This document shows, in pieces, positions 1 through 7,453 of a DNA stretch of 11,116 bases. Each line of letters begins with the position of its first letter. The stretch's first letter is position 1. The position numbers and the translations under genes are program-made. Source of the stretch: Candidatus Gastranaerophilales bacterium (GTDB lineage Bacteria; Cyanobacteriota; Vampirovibrionia; Gastranaerophilales; Gastranaerophilaceae). The stretch spans positions 1 to 11,116 of the forward strand of contig CALVAU010000020.1 in the NCBI GenBank assembly GCA_944325615.1, written 5' to 3'. Below the pieces are notes generated by a model. The model ran no database searches and was not told the DNA's origin. It was given only the letters and a program-made list of their open reading frames with translations.

Positions 1-3000
1 GTTAATCTTTCTTCGATATTAGAAAGATCTGAGAGTAATTCTTTAAGAGAATTATCTACAGTCAAAGAACGCTCAGTTTTGCCAAAACTTTCAATTTGTT
101 TTCTTTGTTCAAAAATCAAATCTTTGATATCTTGAATCTCTGTAATTATTTCTGATTCATCAGATAAAGCAAGGACATCAACTTTGTCATGAAGAGCTTG
201 TACCATATTCTCTATTTTCTCTTCATTATCTGTTGTCGAAATATTATCAAATTTATCGTTAATTAACTGAACTAAATCGTCTATTTTTTCGTCATTATCT
301 GATGTTACAAGTACATCCACTTTATCATGCAGTGATTGGACAAGTGTTTCAATTTTTTCTTCATTATCGCCATTTGAAATATTATCAAACTTATCATTTA
401 TTAATTGAACTAAATCATCTATCTTTTCATCATTATCTGATGTCACTAATAAATCAATTTTTTCATGAAGTGATTGAATTAAATTTTCGATTTTATCAGG
501 CTCAAAGTTTAATTCACCTTTATCAGAAGTTGATACATCATCTATTTTTTTATTTAAAGTTTCTAGAACATCTTTTATATAATCCAATTTTACATCGTTA
601 TCAGACAAAACTAATACATCTACTTTGTCATGCAATGCTTGGAGCATTTCATCTATTTTTTCATTTGCTGCATTATCTGAAAGGGTATCGATTTTATCTT
701 GAATAGTTTGCATCAAATCTTCAACAGTTTCTGCAGAATCAGACATTGCTAAAATATCAACTTTTTCATGCAACGCTGTTATATTTTCTTTAATATTATT
801 AAGATCAGATTGGGAAACTTGATTTTCAAGAGTTAAAAATTCTTTCAACTGATTTAATTGTTCCAGATACTCAGCACTAGAATTATTGTCAAATAAATTA
901 GCAATAAATTCTTTTATTTCTTTTTTGTTTGCACTGGAAGCTGTTTTTATAAATGCAGTTATTTGATTTATTATATTACTTTGTGAAATTTCTGCACTTT
1001 GAGATATTTTGTCCTCAATTGCTTTTATTTCAGTTTTCCAGCTTTCAAGAAGATTGTTTGTATTCTCAAGATTGTTTGCAAAGTTTTTCTCAACTTCACT
1101 TATTGTAGAAGTCATTATTCCAATTTGATTTTTAGTCAAATCATCAACAACTTCTTCTACTTTTGCGAATTTATCAATCAGAATTTTGTAAGCTTCTTCC
1201 AATTGTACATAATTATCATGATTTTCAGTCAAATTGTCATTTACATCAGCTGAAAAATTTAAATATGATAATTCGATTTGGGATTTGATACCGTCAATTA
1301 TTTTATCAAAATCTGTATTTAAAAAGTTGTCTATAGATTCTTTTAATGGCACAAATTCATTTAGAATCGACTCGGTTTTTGTTGAAATTGCATCTGATAC
1401 ATCTGTATTTACTAGGCTTATTTCTTGTTTCAGATTTTCAATCTTACCGCTTATATTTTCTGATAAATCATTTAAACTATCAAAATTTCTCAAGTTATTA
1501 TCATTTAGCAACTCTTGCAATGATGTAAATTTTGAATCAATTGTTTCTATATTTCTTTGAATTGCCTGAGCAGCTTTGGTATCTGCATTTTCTTTTATTT
1601 CTGCAATATTTATAGCAACATTATCAAATTTTGAAATTAAAAGATTAGCAGTCTCATTGACTCGTTCTGCTGTTTCTACCTCGTTATCTGCTAAAGTTTT
1701 AACTATTCCTTGCAATTCTGATTTGATAGACGCAACTTCTGATAATGAGGTTTCTAATTTTTCACTTGTAGAAGTCGTTGCATCTTCTACAGATTTTAAA
1801 TAATCTGTAATTTTATTTTGAAGCATCATCAAATTATCACTGAAATTATCCCCTGCTTCATGCAATGCGGTCTCTATTGAAAGCATTTTTTCAGCCAATT
1901 TTTCAATATCTTCTTTATTTGCATTTTGATCATCAAGATTATTTAAAGCTGAAAAATATTCTTTCAAACTATCCATTTGCTCATCTAATACAGCCTTGAA
2001 TAGTTGAGAATTTTTAGTGAACTCAGATTCTAGTGTCTTTATATTGTCTGATAAAGTTTCAAATTCTACAAAATTTTGATTTCTTTCGTTTTTAGAATAT
2101 TCAATAAAATCCCGAACCATGTCAAAATTGTTATCAAGTTCAGTAGATAAATCTACCCCCAACATATCAATTTTTGAAGATGCTGCTTCAATACCAGATA
2201 ATATATTTCCTGCATTTTGCTGAGCAACTGTAATAAATCTTTCGTTAATCTCATCTAATTTTGTCTGGTTGTTGTTACCTGCTTCAGACAAGATATCACG
2301 CATTGATTGCGTATTGTTTACCAATTCTGTTGAAATATCAGTACTTAAACGTTCTATTCTATCTGATACCGTCTCAATCCCTGAAATTATATTTTCTGCA
2401 TTATTTTTTGCAATTGAAGAAAATTTATCTTCTAACTCAGCAAATTTACTACCTTGGTCTGCACCTGATGATGAAATTTTTTCTTGTAAATGTTGGATAC
2501 TTCTATCTACACTTGCTGACAAATCTGAATTTAGTGCTGAGATTTTTTCTTGAGTTGATTGAATATTTGTCAAAATATTTTCTAAATTTTGACTTGAAAC
2601 ATTAGAAAAATTACTACTCAAATCTGAAATCTGACGAGCTGTATCATCTGCTGCTAATTTTAATGTCTCTTTTACAGAATTGAAATTATTATCAATAATA
2701 TTTGGGATATTCTCATTTAAAGAATCTATTTTATCCTGAGATATTTTTATGTCAGATAGAATACTTTCAAGATTTTGAGAATTTGAACTTAACAGATTAT
2801 TATTCAATTCAGAAATTTGCTGCTTAATTTCATTATCTGAATTTAGAACTGAATCTTTGATTGAACTAAAGTTGCTATCCAATTTTTCTGAAAATTTTTC
2901 ATCAAAAGAATTGATACCGCTAAAGGCATTTTGCAGATTTAATAGAATATTTTCAACATTTTTTGCTGAAACTGATGTAAAAGTACTATTCAAATCATTA

Positions 3001-4586
3001 ATCAAGCCTTTTAAAAATTCTATTTGTTCAAATATGTTTTTAGAATCATTTGCCGAATTATTTTTCAATTCATCTAACAAACCTTGAGTTTTTTCAGATG
3101 CGTTATCGACAATTTCAGTAAGAATTTCTCGATTATCAAGATTTGATTGCTCTATTGTGTATTTCAAAGCTTCAAAACTACCGCAGAAGTTATTCAAATC
3201 ATTTTTCAAATCAACCAAATCCCCGTCAAGCTTACCGTCAAGGCGGCTTATATTAGCTTCCTGATGAGAATTAAAGGCTGTCATATTATCAAGAATTCTT
3301 GAAATTTCACCTTTTATATCAACTATTTCAGACAAAGTATTGCCTAGTTTAATATTTCCGTCAGACGCAAAAGTCTCAATAAACTGGATACTACCGTCAA
3401 CTTTTTCTTGAAGTTCCCCGAATTTACTTTCAAAAACTTCTTTAAACTTAACAACAAATTCGTCCAATGCTTCGATTTTAGAATCGAGCTTATCACCTAT
3501 TCCACTATTGCTTTTGTCAATATAAGTTTTAAAGTCATCAATTGATACGGCAAGCTCTTTAATTTTATTATTTATTAAACTTACATAACTTTCGCTTTGA
3601 TTAGAAATTGTTGTATCTATCTTTTTGATATCGTCAGAAAGTTTTTCTAAATTTTCAAATTTTTGACGTGCAACACTATCACTTTCTAAAGAGGTATTCA
3701 CTTGTGTTTGACGAATTTCTTCAATACAATTTGAGAGCACATCTCTTACCGAATTCAAATAATCAGAAAGCCCTTTAGATACATTTTCGTTAAAATTTAA
3801 TAATTCATCTCTGTTTTTTTGAATTTCAGAAATTATTTCTTTACTTTTATCAGCACCATCTATTTTTTCTGATACCAAAGCAAAATTATTATCAATTTTG
3901 CCTGCAAGATTTATCAAATCATCTTTCACAAGCATATTTTTTACAATATCATCGTTTTTTTGATCTGCAATTTCTAATGAAGAAAGTATGGCAGTTGTTG
4001 ATAAATATATATTTTCCAACTCACGTTTTATAATATCATTTTGGTCTGTCACATCCATTGTCATCAAAGTCTTGGTTATTCCGCGAAGACTTGAATTGAC
4101 ATCCATTATTGATGCTTGTAAACCTCTATTTACTTCATCAATACCTTCTTTTACTATTGAAACTTTTTCGATAATTTCATCTTTTTTAGAGTTATCATTT
4201 CTAAATTCGGATATTTTTACTTCTATATCATTTATTAATTCTTTTTGTTCATTTATTTCGTGCGCAAAGTTATCAATGTTTTCATTAAGAACATTAAACA
4301 TTATTTTAAGGTCAGAATTCTTAGAAAGCAGTTCTTGATTTTCATTTAAAGTTTCAATAGAACTTTTAATATTTTCGAACTTTTCCAAATTTGCTCTATA
4401 ACGAGCTTCAAGATTAACTTCCAAATCTTGAAGACTTGATTTTATAGCATCTGTTGTTGCCCCATCGTTTGAAATATCTTCAAGCTTTGAATTTATCTCC
4501 TCCAATGTTTTCGAAAACATATCATTTTTCATTTCATTTTCTGACTTTATAGAATTTAGAATTTCATCAATTTCAATTTGTGCCAT
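1..4586 (-). CDS. Giant coiled-coil-like repeat protein, 3' part cut by the window edge
   Basis: One reading frame runs without a stop from the ATG at 4584-4586 to the left edge, giving at least 1528 residues. I read the frame codon by codon and found no TTA, CTA or TCA triplet in phase. The N-terminus is fixed: an in-frame stop lies at 4599-4601 with no other start between, and an AAGGGAA ribosome site overlaps that stop. The protein is rich in Asn, Ser, Asp, Glu, Lys, Ile and Leu. I count only three Pro (residues 628, 1080, 1363), two Cys (287, 468) and one Trp (1183) in 1528. There is no signal peptide and no hydrophobic stretch long enough for a membrane segment. Hydrophobic residues recur every three to four positions, as in a long coiled coil. 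Two repeat arrays are listed separately. The visible frame has no recognisable catalytic or binding domain, and no family is recognised. A cytoskeletal, scaffold or filament role is inference from composition only. Confidence 0.93.
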   Translation of the reverse strand, partial: MAQIEIDEILNSIKSENEMKNDMFSKTLEEINSKLEDISNDGATTDAIKSSLQDLEVNLEARYRANLEKFENIKSSIETLNENQELLSKNSDLKIMFNVLNENIDNFAHEINEQKELINDIEVKISEFRNDNSKKDEIIEKVSIVKEGIDEVNRGLQASIMDVNSSLRGITKTLMTMDVTDQNDIIKRELENIYLSTTAILSSLEIADQKNDDIVKNMLVKDDLINLAGKIDNNFALVSEKIDGADKSKEIISEIQKNRDELLNFNENVSKGLSDYLNSVRDVLSNCIEEIRQTQVNTSLESDSVARQKFENLEKLSDDIKKIDTTISNQSESYVSLINNKIKELAVSIDDFKTYIDKSNSGIGDKLDSKIEALDEFVVKFKEVFESKFGELQEKVDGSIQFIETFASDGNIKLGNTLSEIVDIKGEISRILDNMTAFNSHQEANISRLDGKLDGDLVDLKNDLNNFCGSFEALKYTIEQSNLDNREILTEIVDNASEKTQGLLDELKNNSANDSKNIFEQIEFLKGLINDLNSTFTSVSAKNVENILLNLQNAFSGINSFDEKFSEKLDSNFSSIKDSVLNSDNEIKQQISELNNNLLSSNSQNLESILSDIKISQDKIDSLNENIPNIIDNNFNSVKETLKLAADDTARQISDLSSNFSNVSSQNLENILTNIQSTQEKISALNSDLSASVDRSIQHLQEKISSSGADQGSKFAELEDKFSSIAKNNAENIISGIETVSDRIERLSTDISTELVNNTQSMRDILSEAGNNNQTKLDEINERFITVAQQNAGNILSGIEAASSKIDMLGVDLSTELDNNFDMVRDFIEYSKNERNQNFVEFETLSDNIKTLESEFTKNSQLFKAVLDEQMDSLKEYFSALNNLDDQNANKEDIEKLAEKMLSIETALHEAGDNFSDNLMMLQNKITDYLKSVEDATTSTSEKLETSLSEVASIKSELQGIVKTLADNEVETAERVNETANLLISKFDNVAINIAEIKENADTKAAQAIQRNIETIDSKFTSLQELLNDNNLRNFDSLNDLSENISGKIENLKQEISLVNTDVSDAISTKTESILNEFVPLKESIDNFLNTDFDKIIDGIKSQIELSYLNFSADVNDNLTENHDNYVQLEEAYKILIDKFAKVEEVVDDLTKNQIGIMTSTISEVEKNFANNLENTNNLLESWKTEIKAIEDKISQSAEISQSNIINQITAFIKTASSANKKEIKEFIANLFDNNSSAEYLEQLNQLKEFLTLENQVSQSDLNNIKENITALHEKVDILAMSDSAETVEDLMQTIQDKIDTLSDNAANEKIDEMLQALHDKVDVLVLSDNDVKLDYIKDVLETLNKKIDDVSTSDKGELNFEPDKIENLIQSLHEKIDLLVTSDNDEKIDDLVQLINDKFDNISNGDNEEKIETLVQSLHDKVDVLVTSDNDEKIDDLVQLINDKFDNISTTDNEEKIENMVQALHDKVDVLALSDESEIITEIQDIKDLIFEQRKQIESFGKTERSLTVDNSLKELLSDLSNIEERL
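175..770 (-). repeat. Tandem 46-residue protein repeats (two 23-residue halves) inside the giant gene
   Basis: The motif H-D/E-K-V/I-D-x-L occurs with its His codon at 768, 630, 465, 327 and 189 (residues 1273, 1319, 1374, 1420 and 1466). Steps are 138, 165, 138 and 138 bp, so the unit is 46 residues with one copy stretched by nine. Each 46-residue unit splits into two 23-residue halves sharing D-N-x-E-K-I-x-x-L-V-Q-x-(L/I)-x-D-K-(V/F)-D. Comparing 241-300 with 379-438, seven bases differ over 20 codons and all seven changes are synonymous. Confidence 0.88.
2034..2963 (-). repeat. Five tandem 62-residue protein repeats inside the giant gene
   Basis: A motif of the form (Q/N/K)-N-x-E/G-N/S-I-L/I recurs with codons at 2961, 2775, 2589, 2403 and 2217, spaced exactly 186 bp each time. 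These are residues 542, 604, 666, 728 and 790. After each anchor come a similar I-x-x-x-x-x-K/R-I segment and an S-x-x-D-N-N/S or STEL-x-NN segment. The last two copies (SGIETVSDRIERL and SGIEAASSKIDML) are the closest pair. A weaker sixth copy may precede them near 3147. The exact spacing with diverged sequence points to old in-frame duplications kept at constant length. Confidence 0.85.
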
Positions 4587-4611
4587 TTGCGCTTTCCCTT
4601 AAATATAATAA

Positions 4612-4640
4612 AGTATAATATCCCTACTATGACATTCTAA
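4612..4640 (-). promoter_or_regulatory. Weak candidate promoter for the giant gene
   Basis: On the minus strand TATACT (4617-4612) could serve as a -10, with TTAGAA (4640-4635) at 17 bp as a poor -35 (three of six). TATTAT, three bases further upstream (4620-4615), is an alternative -10. The leader would be short, about 20 bases. The assignment rests on position and AT content and is tentative. Confidence 0.3.
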
Positions 4641-4681
4641 CAGAACTTAATATTACAGGGCAAAAATATTAACGTTTATTA

Positions 4682-4693
4682 TTACAATTGTAA
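4682..4693. promoter_or_regulatory. 12-bp perfect palindrome, candidate operator
   Basis: TTACAATTGTAA is a perfect 12-bp palindrome in the divergent region between the giant gene and the oxidoreductase operon. It ends eight bases upstream of the likely -35 of the operon, a common place for an activator or repressor site. No regulator for it is encoded nearby, and in AT-rich DNA a palindrome of this size can arise by chance. Confidence 0.35.
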
Positions 4694-4701
4694 AGTTGAA
4701 A

Positions 4702-4731
4702 TTGCACTCTTTAAATTTTAAGTGCTATAAT
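4702..4731 (+). promoter_or_regulatory. Extended -10 promoter of the 2-oxoacid oxidoreductase operon
   Basis: A perfect TATAAT at 4726-4731 is preceded by TGC, making an extended -10 (TGnTATAAT). The best -35 is TTGCAC at 4702-4707 with an 18-bp spacer, a weak match that an extended -10 can tolerate. Transcription would start near 4738, leaving a leader of about 25 bases before the first gene. Confidence 0.65.
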
Positions 4732-4762
4732 ACTAATTAGACATGGATTAAAAGAGGTATTG

Positions 4763-4975
4763 ATGAGCCATATAGTAATTGATAGTAATAAATGCAAAGC
4801 ATGTTATTTGTGCATAAAAGAATGCCCTAAAAATCTTATTAAAGTTAGTGATAAAACTAATAATCTTGGAAACAGAGTAGTAGAATTTAATGATCCTGAA
4901 AACAAATGCCTTGGATGTGCTATGTGTGCAACTAGATGTCCTGATTTGGCTATTAAGGAAGTTTATAGAGGTTAA
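4763..4975 (+). CDS. 2-oxoacid:ferredoxin oxidoreductase delta subunit, 2x[4Fe-4S] ferredoxin
   Basis: This is a 70-residue bacterial-type ferredoxin with two complete cluster motifs: C11-x2-C14-x2-C17-x3-C21-P and C49-x2-C52-x2-C55-x3-C59-P. In the four-subunit VOR/KOR class the delta subunit takes electrons from the catalytic alpha/beta pair and hands them to free ferredoxin in the cytoplasm. It is the first gene of the operon, and its end carries the ribosome site (AGAGG, 4967-4971) of the alpha gene three bases beyond its stop, which suggests translational coupling. The start is ATG 4763, five bases after AAAGAGG (4751-4757); a TTG one codon earlier would leave only two bases. Spacing between the two motifs and gene order support a dedicated subunit rather than a free ferredoxin. 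It could be named vorD or korD depending on substrate. Confidence 0.92.
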   Translation: MSHIVIDSNKCKACYLCIKECPKNLIKVSDKTNNLGNRVVEFNDPENKCLGCAMCATRCPDLAIKEVYRG

Positions 4976-4978
4976 TTT

Positions 4979-6043
4979 ATGACACAATGTTTAACTAATA
5001 AAAAAGTTTTAACTAAGGGTAACTACGCAATAGCACAAGCTGCTATTAACGCAGGATGTGAATGTTATTTCGGATACCCGATTACGCCGCAAAGTGAAAT
5101 CGGAGAATTCATGAGCGGTAAGATGCAGGAACTAAAACGAGCTTACGTTTCAGCAGAAAGTGAACTTGCAGCAATAAATATGGTAATCGGAGCTTGTTCT
5201 ACAGGAGCTAAAGCTATGACATCATCTTCTAGTTGCGCAGTTGCTCTTATGCAAGAAGGTTTGTCTTACGCAACTGCTGATGAACTCCCTGTTGTATTAG
5301 TCAGCGTAATGAGAGGCGGGCCGGGATTAGGAAATATTTATCCGTCTCAAGGTGATTATTTCCAAGCAACAAAAGGTGGCGGTAACGGGGATTATAAACT
5401 TATCGTTCTTGCACCTTCTACCGTTCAAGAATGCGCTGATCTTACATACAAAGCTTTTTATTTGGCTCATAAATACAGAAATCCAACAGTACTTTTAGCT
5501 GACGGACTTCTCGGACAGATGATGGAACCTGTTGAATTCAAAGAATACCCGTACCCTGAAATTGATAATTCAGAATGGGCTCTAACTGGCGCAAAAGGAA
5601 GAAATGGAAGAGTAATTCGTTCTTATGCACCTTTAGCTGAAAATCAATGCGTATTTTTGGAAAAACTCTATCAAAAATATAAAACTATTGAAGAAAATGA
5701 AACTGAATGGGAAGAAATTGGAACTGATGATGCTGATGTAATATTAGTAAGTTTTGGCAGCACATCAAGAAACGTAAAAACAGCTGTTAAAATGTGCAGA
5801 GAAAAAGGTATCAAAGCTGGTATCCTAAGACCAATTACACTATTCCCATTCCCGAATAAACGATTAAAAGAACTTTCTGAAAAAACTAAAAAGTTTATTG
5901 TCGTTGAAGTCAACATGGGACAAATGGTAAATGATGTGAGACTTGCAGTAAACGGAAAAGTTCCTGTCGAATTGATACATAAACCTGTTGGAGCACCGCC
6001 TGCACCTGAAGAAATTTTAGCACAAATTGAGGAATTGATATAA
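4979..6043 (+). CDS. vorB: 2-oxoacid:ferredoxin oxidoreductase alpha subunit, VorB type
   Basis: This 354-residue protein has the pyrimidine-binding and transketolase C-terminal-like domains of the OFOR alpha subunit. Visible landmarks are GYPITP (residues 32-37), the SAESELAAINMVIGA block (58-72) with the acidic residues expected to act on TPP, RGGPGLG (112-118), and the QATKGGGNGDY stretch (129-139) followed by the APS turn. These closely match proteins annotated as 3-methyl-2-oxobutanoate dehydrogenase subunit VorB, which are also about 350 residues long; that is family recall, not a search. With beta, gamma and delta it would oxidatively decarboxylate a 2-oxoacid plus CoA to acyl-CoA and CO2, reducing ferredoxin. 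The substrate is uncertain: branched-chain 2-oxoacids are favoured by the VorB resemblance, but 2-oxoglutarate (KorA) is not excluded. Its stop overlaps the beta start by one base (TAATG). Confidence 0.92.
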   Translation: MTQCLTNKKVLTKGNYAIAQAAINAGCECYFGYPITPQSEIGEFMSGKMQELKRAYVSAESELAAINMVIGACSTGAKAMTSSSSCAVALMQEGLSYATADELPVVLVSVMRGGPGLGNIYPSQGDYFQATKGGGNGDYKLIVLAPSTVQECADLTYKAFYLAHKYRNPTVLLADGLLGQMMEPVEFKEYPYPEIDNSEWALTGAKGRNGRVIRSYAPLAENQCVFLEKLYQKYKTIEENETEWEEIGTDDADVILVSFGSTSRNVKTAVKMCREKGIKAGILRPITLFPFPNKRLKELSEKTKKFIVVEVNMGQMVNDVRLAVNGKVPVELIHKPVGAPPAPEEILAQIEELI

Positions 6044-6795
6044 TGGCAACACAAGTTTTTAAAATACCTGAATCTTTGAGAGAAGATGTAAAATATTCAT
6101 ATTGTCCTGGCTGCGACCATGGTGTAGCAATCAGACTTGTTGCAGAAATATTAGATGAATTAAATTTGAAAGAAAAAGCCATTCTTGCAGCATCAATTGG
6201 ATGTTCTGTAACAGCTTATGATTTTTTAAATGTTGATTCCATTGAAGCTCCTCACGGTCGTGCATTAGCGGAAGCAACAGGAGTAAAAAGAGCAAGACCT
6301 GACAAATTTGTATTTACATATCAAGGTGATGGTGATTTTGCATCAATCGGACTTGCAGAAAGCCTTCATGCCGCACTTAGAGGAGAAAACCTGAGTGCAA
6401 TTTGTATCAATAACACAACTTACGGTATGACAGGTGGACAATTAGGTCCTACAACACTTTTAGGACAAGTGACAACAACATCTCCTACCGGCAGAAACTT
6501 GGAATATTACGGATACCCGATTAAAATAGCAGAACACATCGCATTGTGTGACGGCACCGCTTTTTCAGCAAGAGTTTCTCTTGATTCAGTTGCAAATATA
6601 AGAAAAGCTAAAGAAGCAATAAGAAAAGCTTTTGAAGTTCAAATTAAAGGACTTGGATTTGGGTTTGTAGAAATTCTATCTACCTGTCCGACAAACTGGA
6701 AAATGACACCTGACAAGGCACATGATCGTGTAAGAGATGAAATGATGAAAATATTTGTGCCTGGAATATACAAAGATATAACAAGTGAAAAATAA
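6043..6795 (+). CDS. 2-oxoacid:ferredoxin oxidoreductase beta subunit (TPP-binding)
   Basis: This 250-residue beta subunit carries the TPP pyrophosphate site. GDGD lies at residues 95-98 and the following Asn pair at 123-124 completes the Mg/TPP motif. Four cysteines, C21 and C24 (CPGC), C54 (SIGC) and C215 (STCPTNW), sit where the proximal [4Fe-4S] cluster ligands of OFOR beta subunits are found, so the intramolecular electron exit looks intact. The GQLGPTT loop (132-138) is typical of the family. The length is close to the short VOR/KOR beta form; pyruvate oxidoreductase beta subunits are usually longer. The start overlaps the alpha stop and uses a GAGG site at 6029-6032. It acts in the cytoplasm as an alpha/beta catalytic pair. 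Confidence 0.92.
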   Translation: MATQVFKIPESLREDVKYSYCPGCDHGVAIRLVAEILDELNLKEKAILAASIGCSVTAYDFLNVDSIEAPHGRALAEATGVKRARPDKFVFTYQGDGDFASIGLAESLHAALRGENLSAICINNTTYGMTGGQLGPTTLLGQVTTTSPTGRNLEYYGYPIKIAEHIALCDGTAFSARVSLDSVANIRKAKEAIRKAFEVQIKGLGFGFVEILSTCPTNWKMTPDKAHDRVRDEMMKIFVPGIYKDITSEK

Positions 6796-6824
6796 AAGTT
6801 CTAATTGGTAAAAAGGATAATATT

Positions 6825-7370
6825 ATGGAAAAAAATTTTATAATAGCAGGATTTGGCGGACAAGGAGTTCTTTTAGCAGGAGAAGTTCTTGCAACAGCAT
6901 TTATGTTAGCAGGCAAAAACGTTACATGGTATCCAAGCTATGGTGCTGAAATGAGAGGTGGCACAGTTAATTGTGAAGTAGTAGCAAGTGATGATGAAGT
7001 AAGCGCAGTAAATAAAATTGATACAGATTTTATTGTAGCTCTAAACCAAGCTTCTTTTGATAAATTTGTCAAAAAGATTAAAAAAGGCGGAGTCATGATT
7101 GCAAACTCATCTCTTGTCAAAGAATTAAAAACAAGAGCTGACATAAATTATCTTTTTACACCAATTACAAAACTTGCTGAGGATTTAGGCAATATAAAAA
7201 TGGCAAATATCTTAGCTTTAGGAATTGTAGCAAAAGCAAGCAAAATGATTTCACTTGATCACCTAATCGAAGCTCTTGATAGAGTACTTCCACCTCATAG
7301 AAAAAATTTGCTTCCTCTAAATATCAAAGCTTTAAAAATAGGCTATGAGTATGATTTATTACCCGTATAG
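6825..7370 (+). CDS. 2-oxoacid:ferredoxin oxidoreductase gamma subunit
   Basis: This 181-residue protein has the gamma-domain hallmark GFGGQGV (residues 9-15), then WYPSYGAEMRGG (35-46), which is highly characteristic of 2-oxoacid:acceptor oxidoreductase gamma subunits. The domain packs on alpha/beta and contributes to the CoA-binding side of the complex. The ATG at 6825 follows an AAGGA site (6813-6817) by seven bases. It lies 29 bases after the beta gene, completing the delta-alpha-beta-gamma order. Nothing is missing compared with family length (about 180 residues), and all four subunits needed for activity are therefore present and intact. The name would be vorC or korC. Confidence 0.9.
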   Translation: MEKNFIIAGFGGQGVLLAGEVLATAFMLAGKNVTWYPSYGAEMRGGTVNCEVVASDDEVSAVNKIDTDFIVALNQASFDKFVKKIKKGGVMIANSSLVKELKTRADINYLFTPITKLAEDLGNIKMANILALGIVAKASKMISLDHLIEALDRVLPPHRKNLLPLNIKALKIGYEYDLLPV

Positions 7371-7371
7371 G

Positions 7372-7401
7372 TTTTAAATCAACTAAAAAGTCGATTTAAA
7401 A
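7372..7401. repeat. 9-bp inverted repeat behind the gamma gene
   Basis: TTTTAAATC (7372-7380) and GATTTAAAA (7393-7401) are perfect inverted copies separated by 12 bases, starting one base after the gamma stop codon. The stem is AT-only apart from one GC pair, and no T-run follows on either strand, so it is a poor intrinsic terminator. It overlaps the best promoter guess for the next gene (TCGATT 7391-7396, TATTAT 7414-7419), so an operator or a weak mRNA 3' structure is possible. Confidence 0.4.
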
Positions 7402-7453
7402 AATAGAAATTGATATTATTCTTATATGGTAAAGTTCAAGAGGTCTTTAAAAA

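Noticed and set aside
175..770. Regular repeats that might suggest a CRISPR array
   Set aside because: The period is 138 bp, there are no short identical repeats with unique spacers, and changes fall at third codon positions of one reading frame.
302..4338. Many short plus-strand open frames (for example 302-706, 1234-1560, 2261-2605, 3988-4338)
   Set aside because: All lie opposite the single minus-strand frame of the giant gene. Their products are low-complexity His/Leu/Phe/Ser-rich shadows without ribosome sites, and silent divergence between repeats supports the minus-strand frame.
1..4586. Giant protein as a phage tape-measure protein or a chemoreceptor
   Set aside because: There is no membrane segment or HAMP/signalling hairpin, and neighbouring genes are metabolic rather than phage. 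It remains unassigned, and the missing C-terminus keeps this open.
4760..4762. TTG as start of the delta subunit
   Set aside because: It would leave only two bases from the ribosome site; the ATG one codon later has better spacing.
4748..4987. Minus-strand open frame opposite the delta subunit
   Set aside because: It is antisense to a ferredoxin with two intact cluster motifs and has no recognisable features of its own.
5671..7144. Minus-strand open frames opposite the alpha, beta and gamma genes
   Set aside because: They are antisense shadows of well-recognised enzyme subunits with no ribosome sites or motifs.
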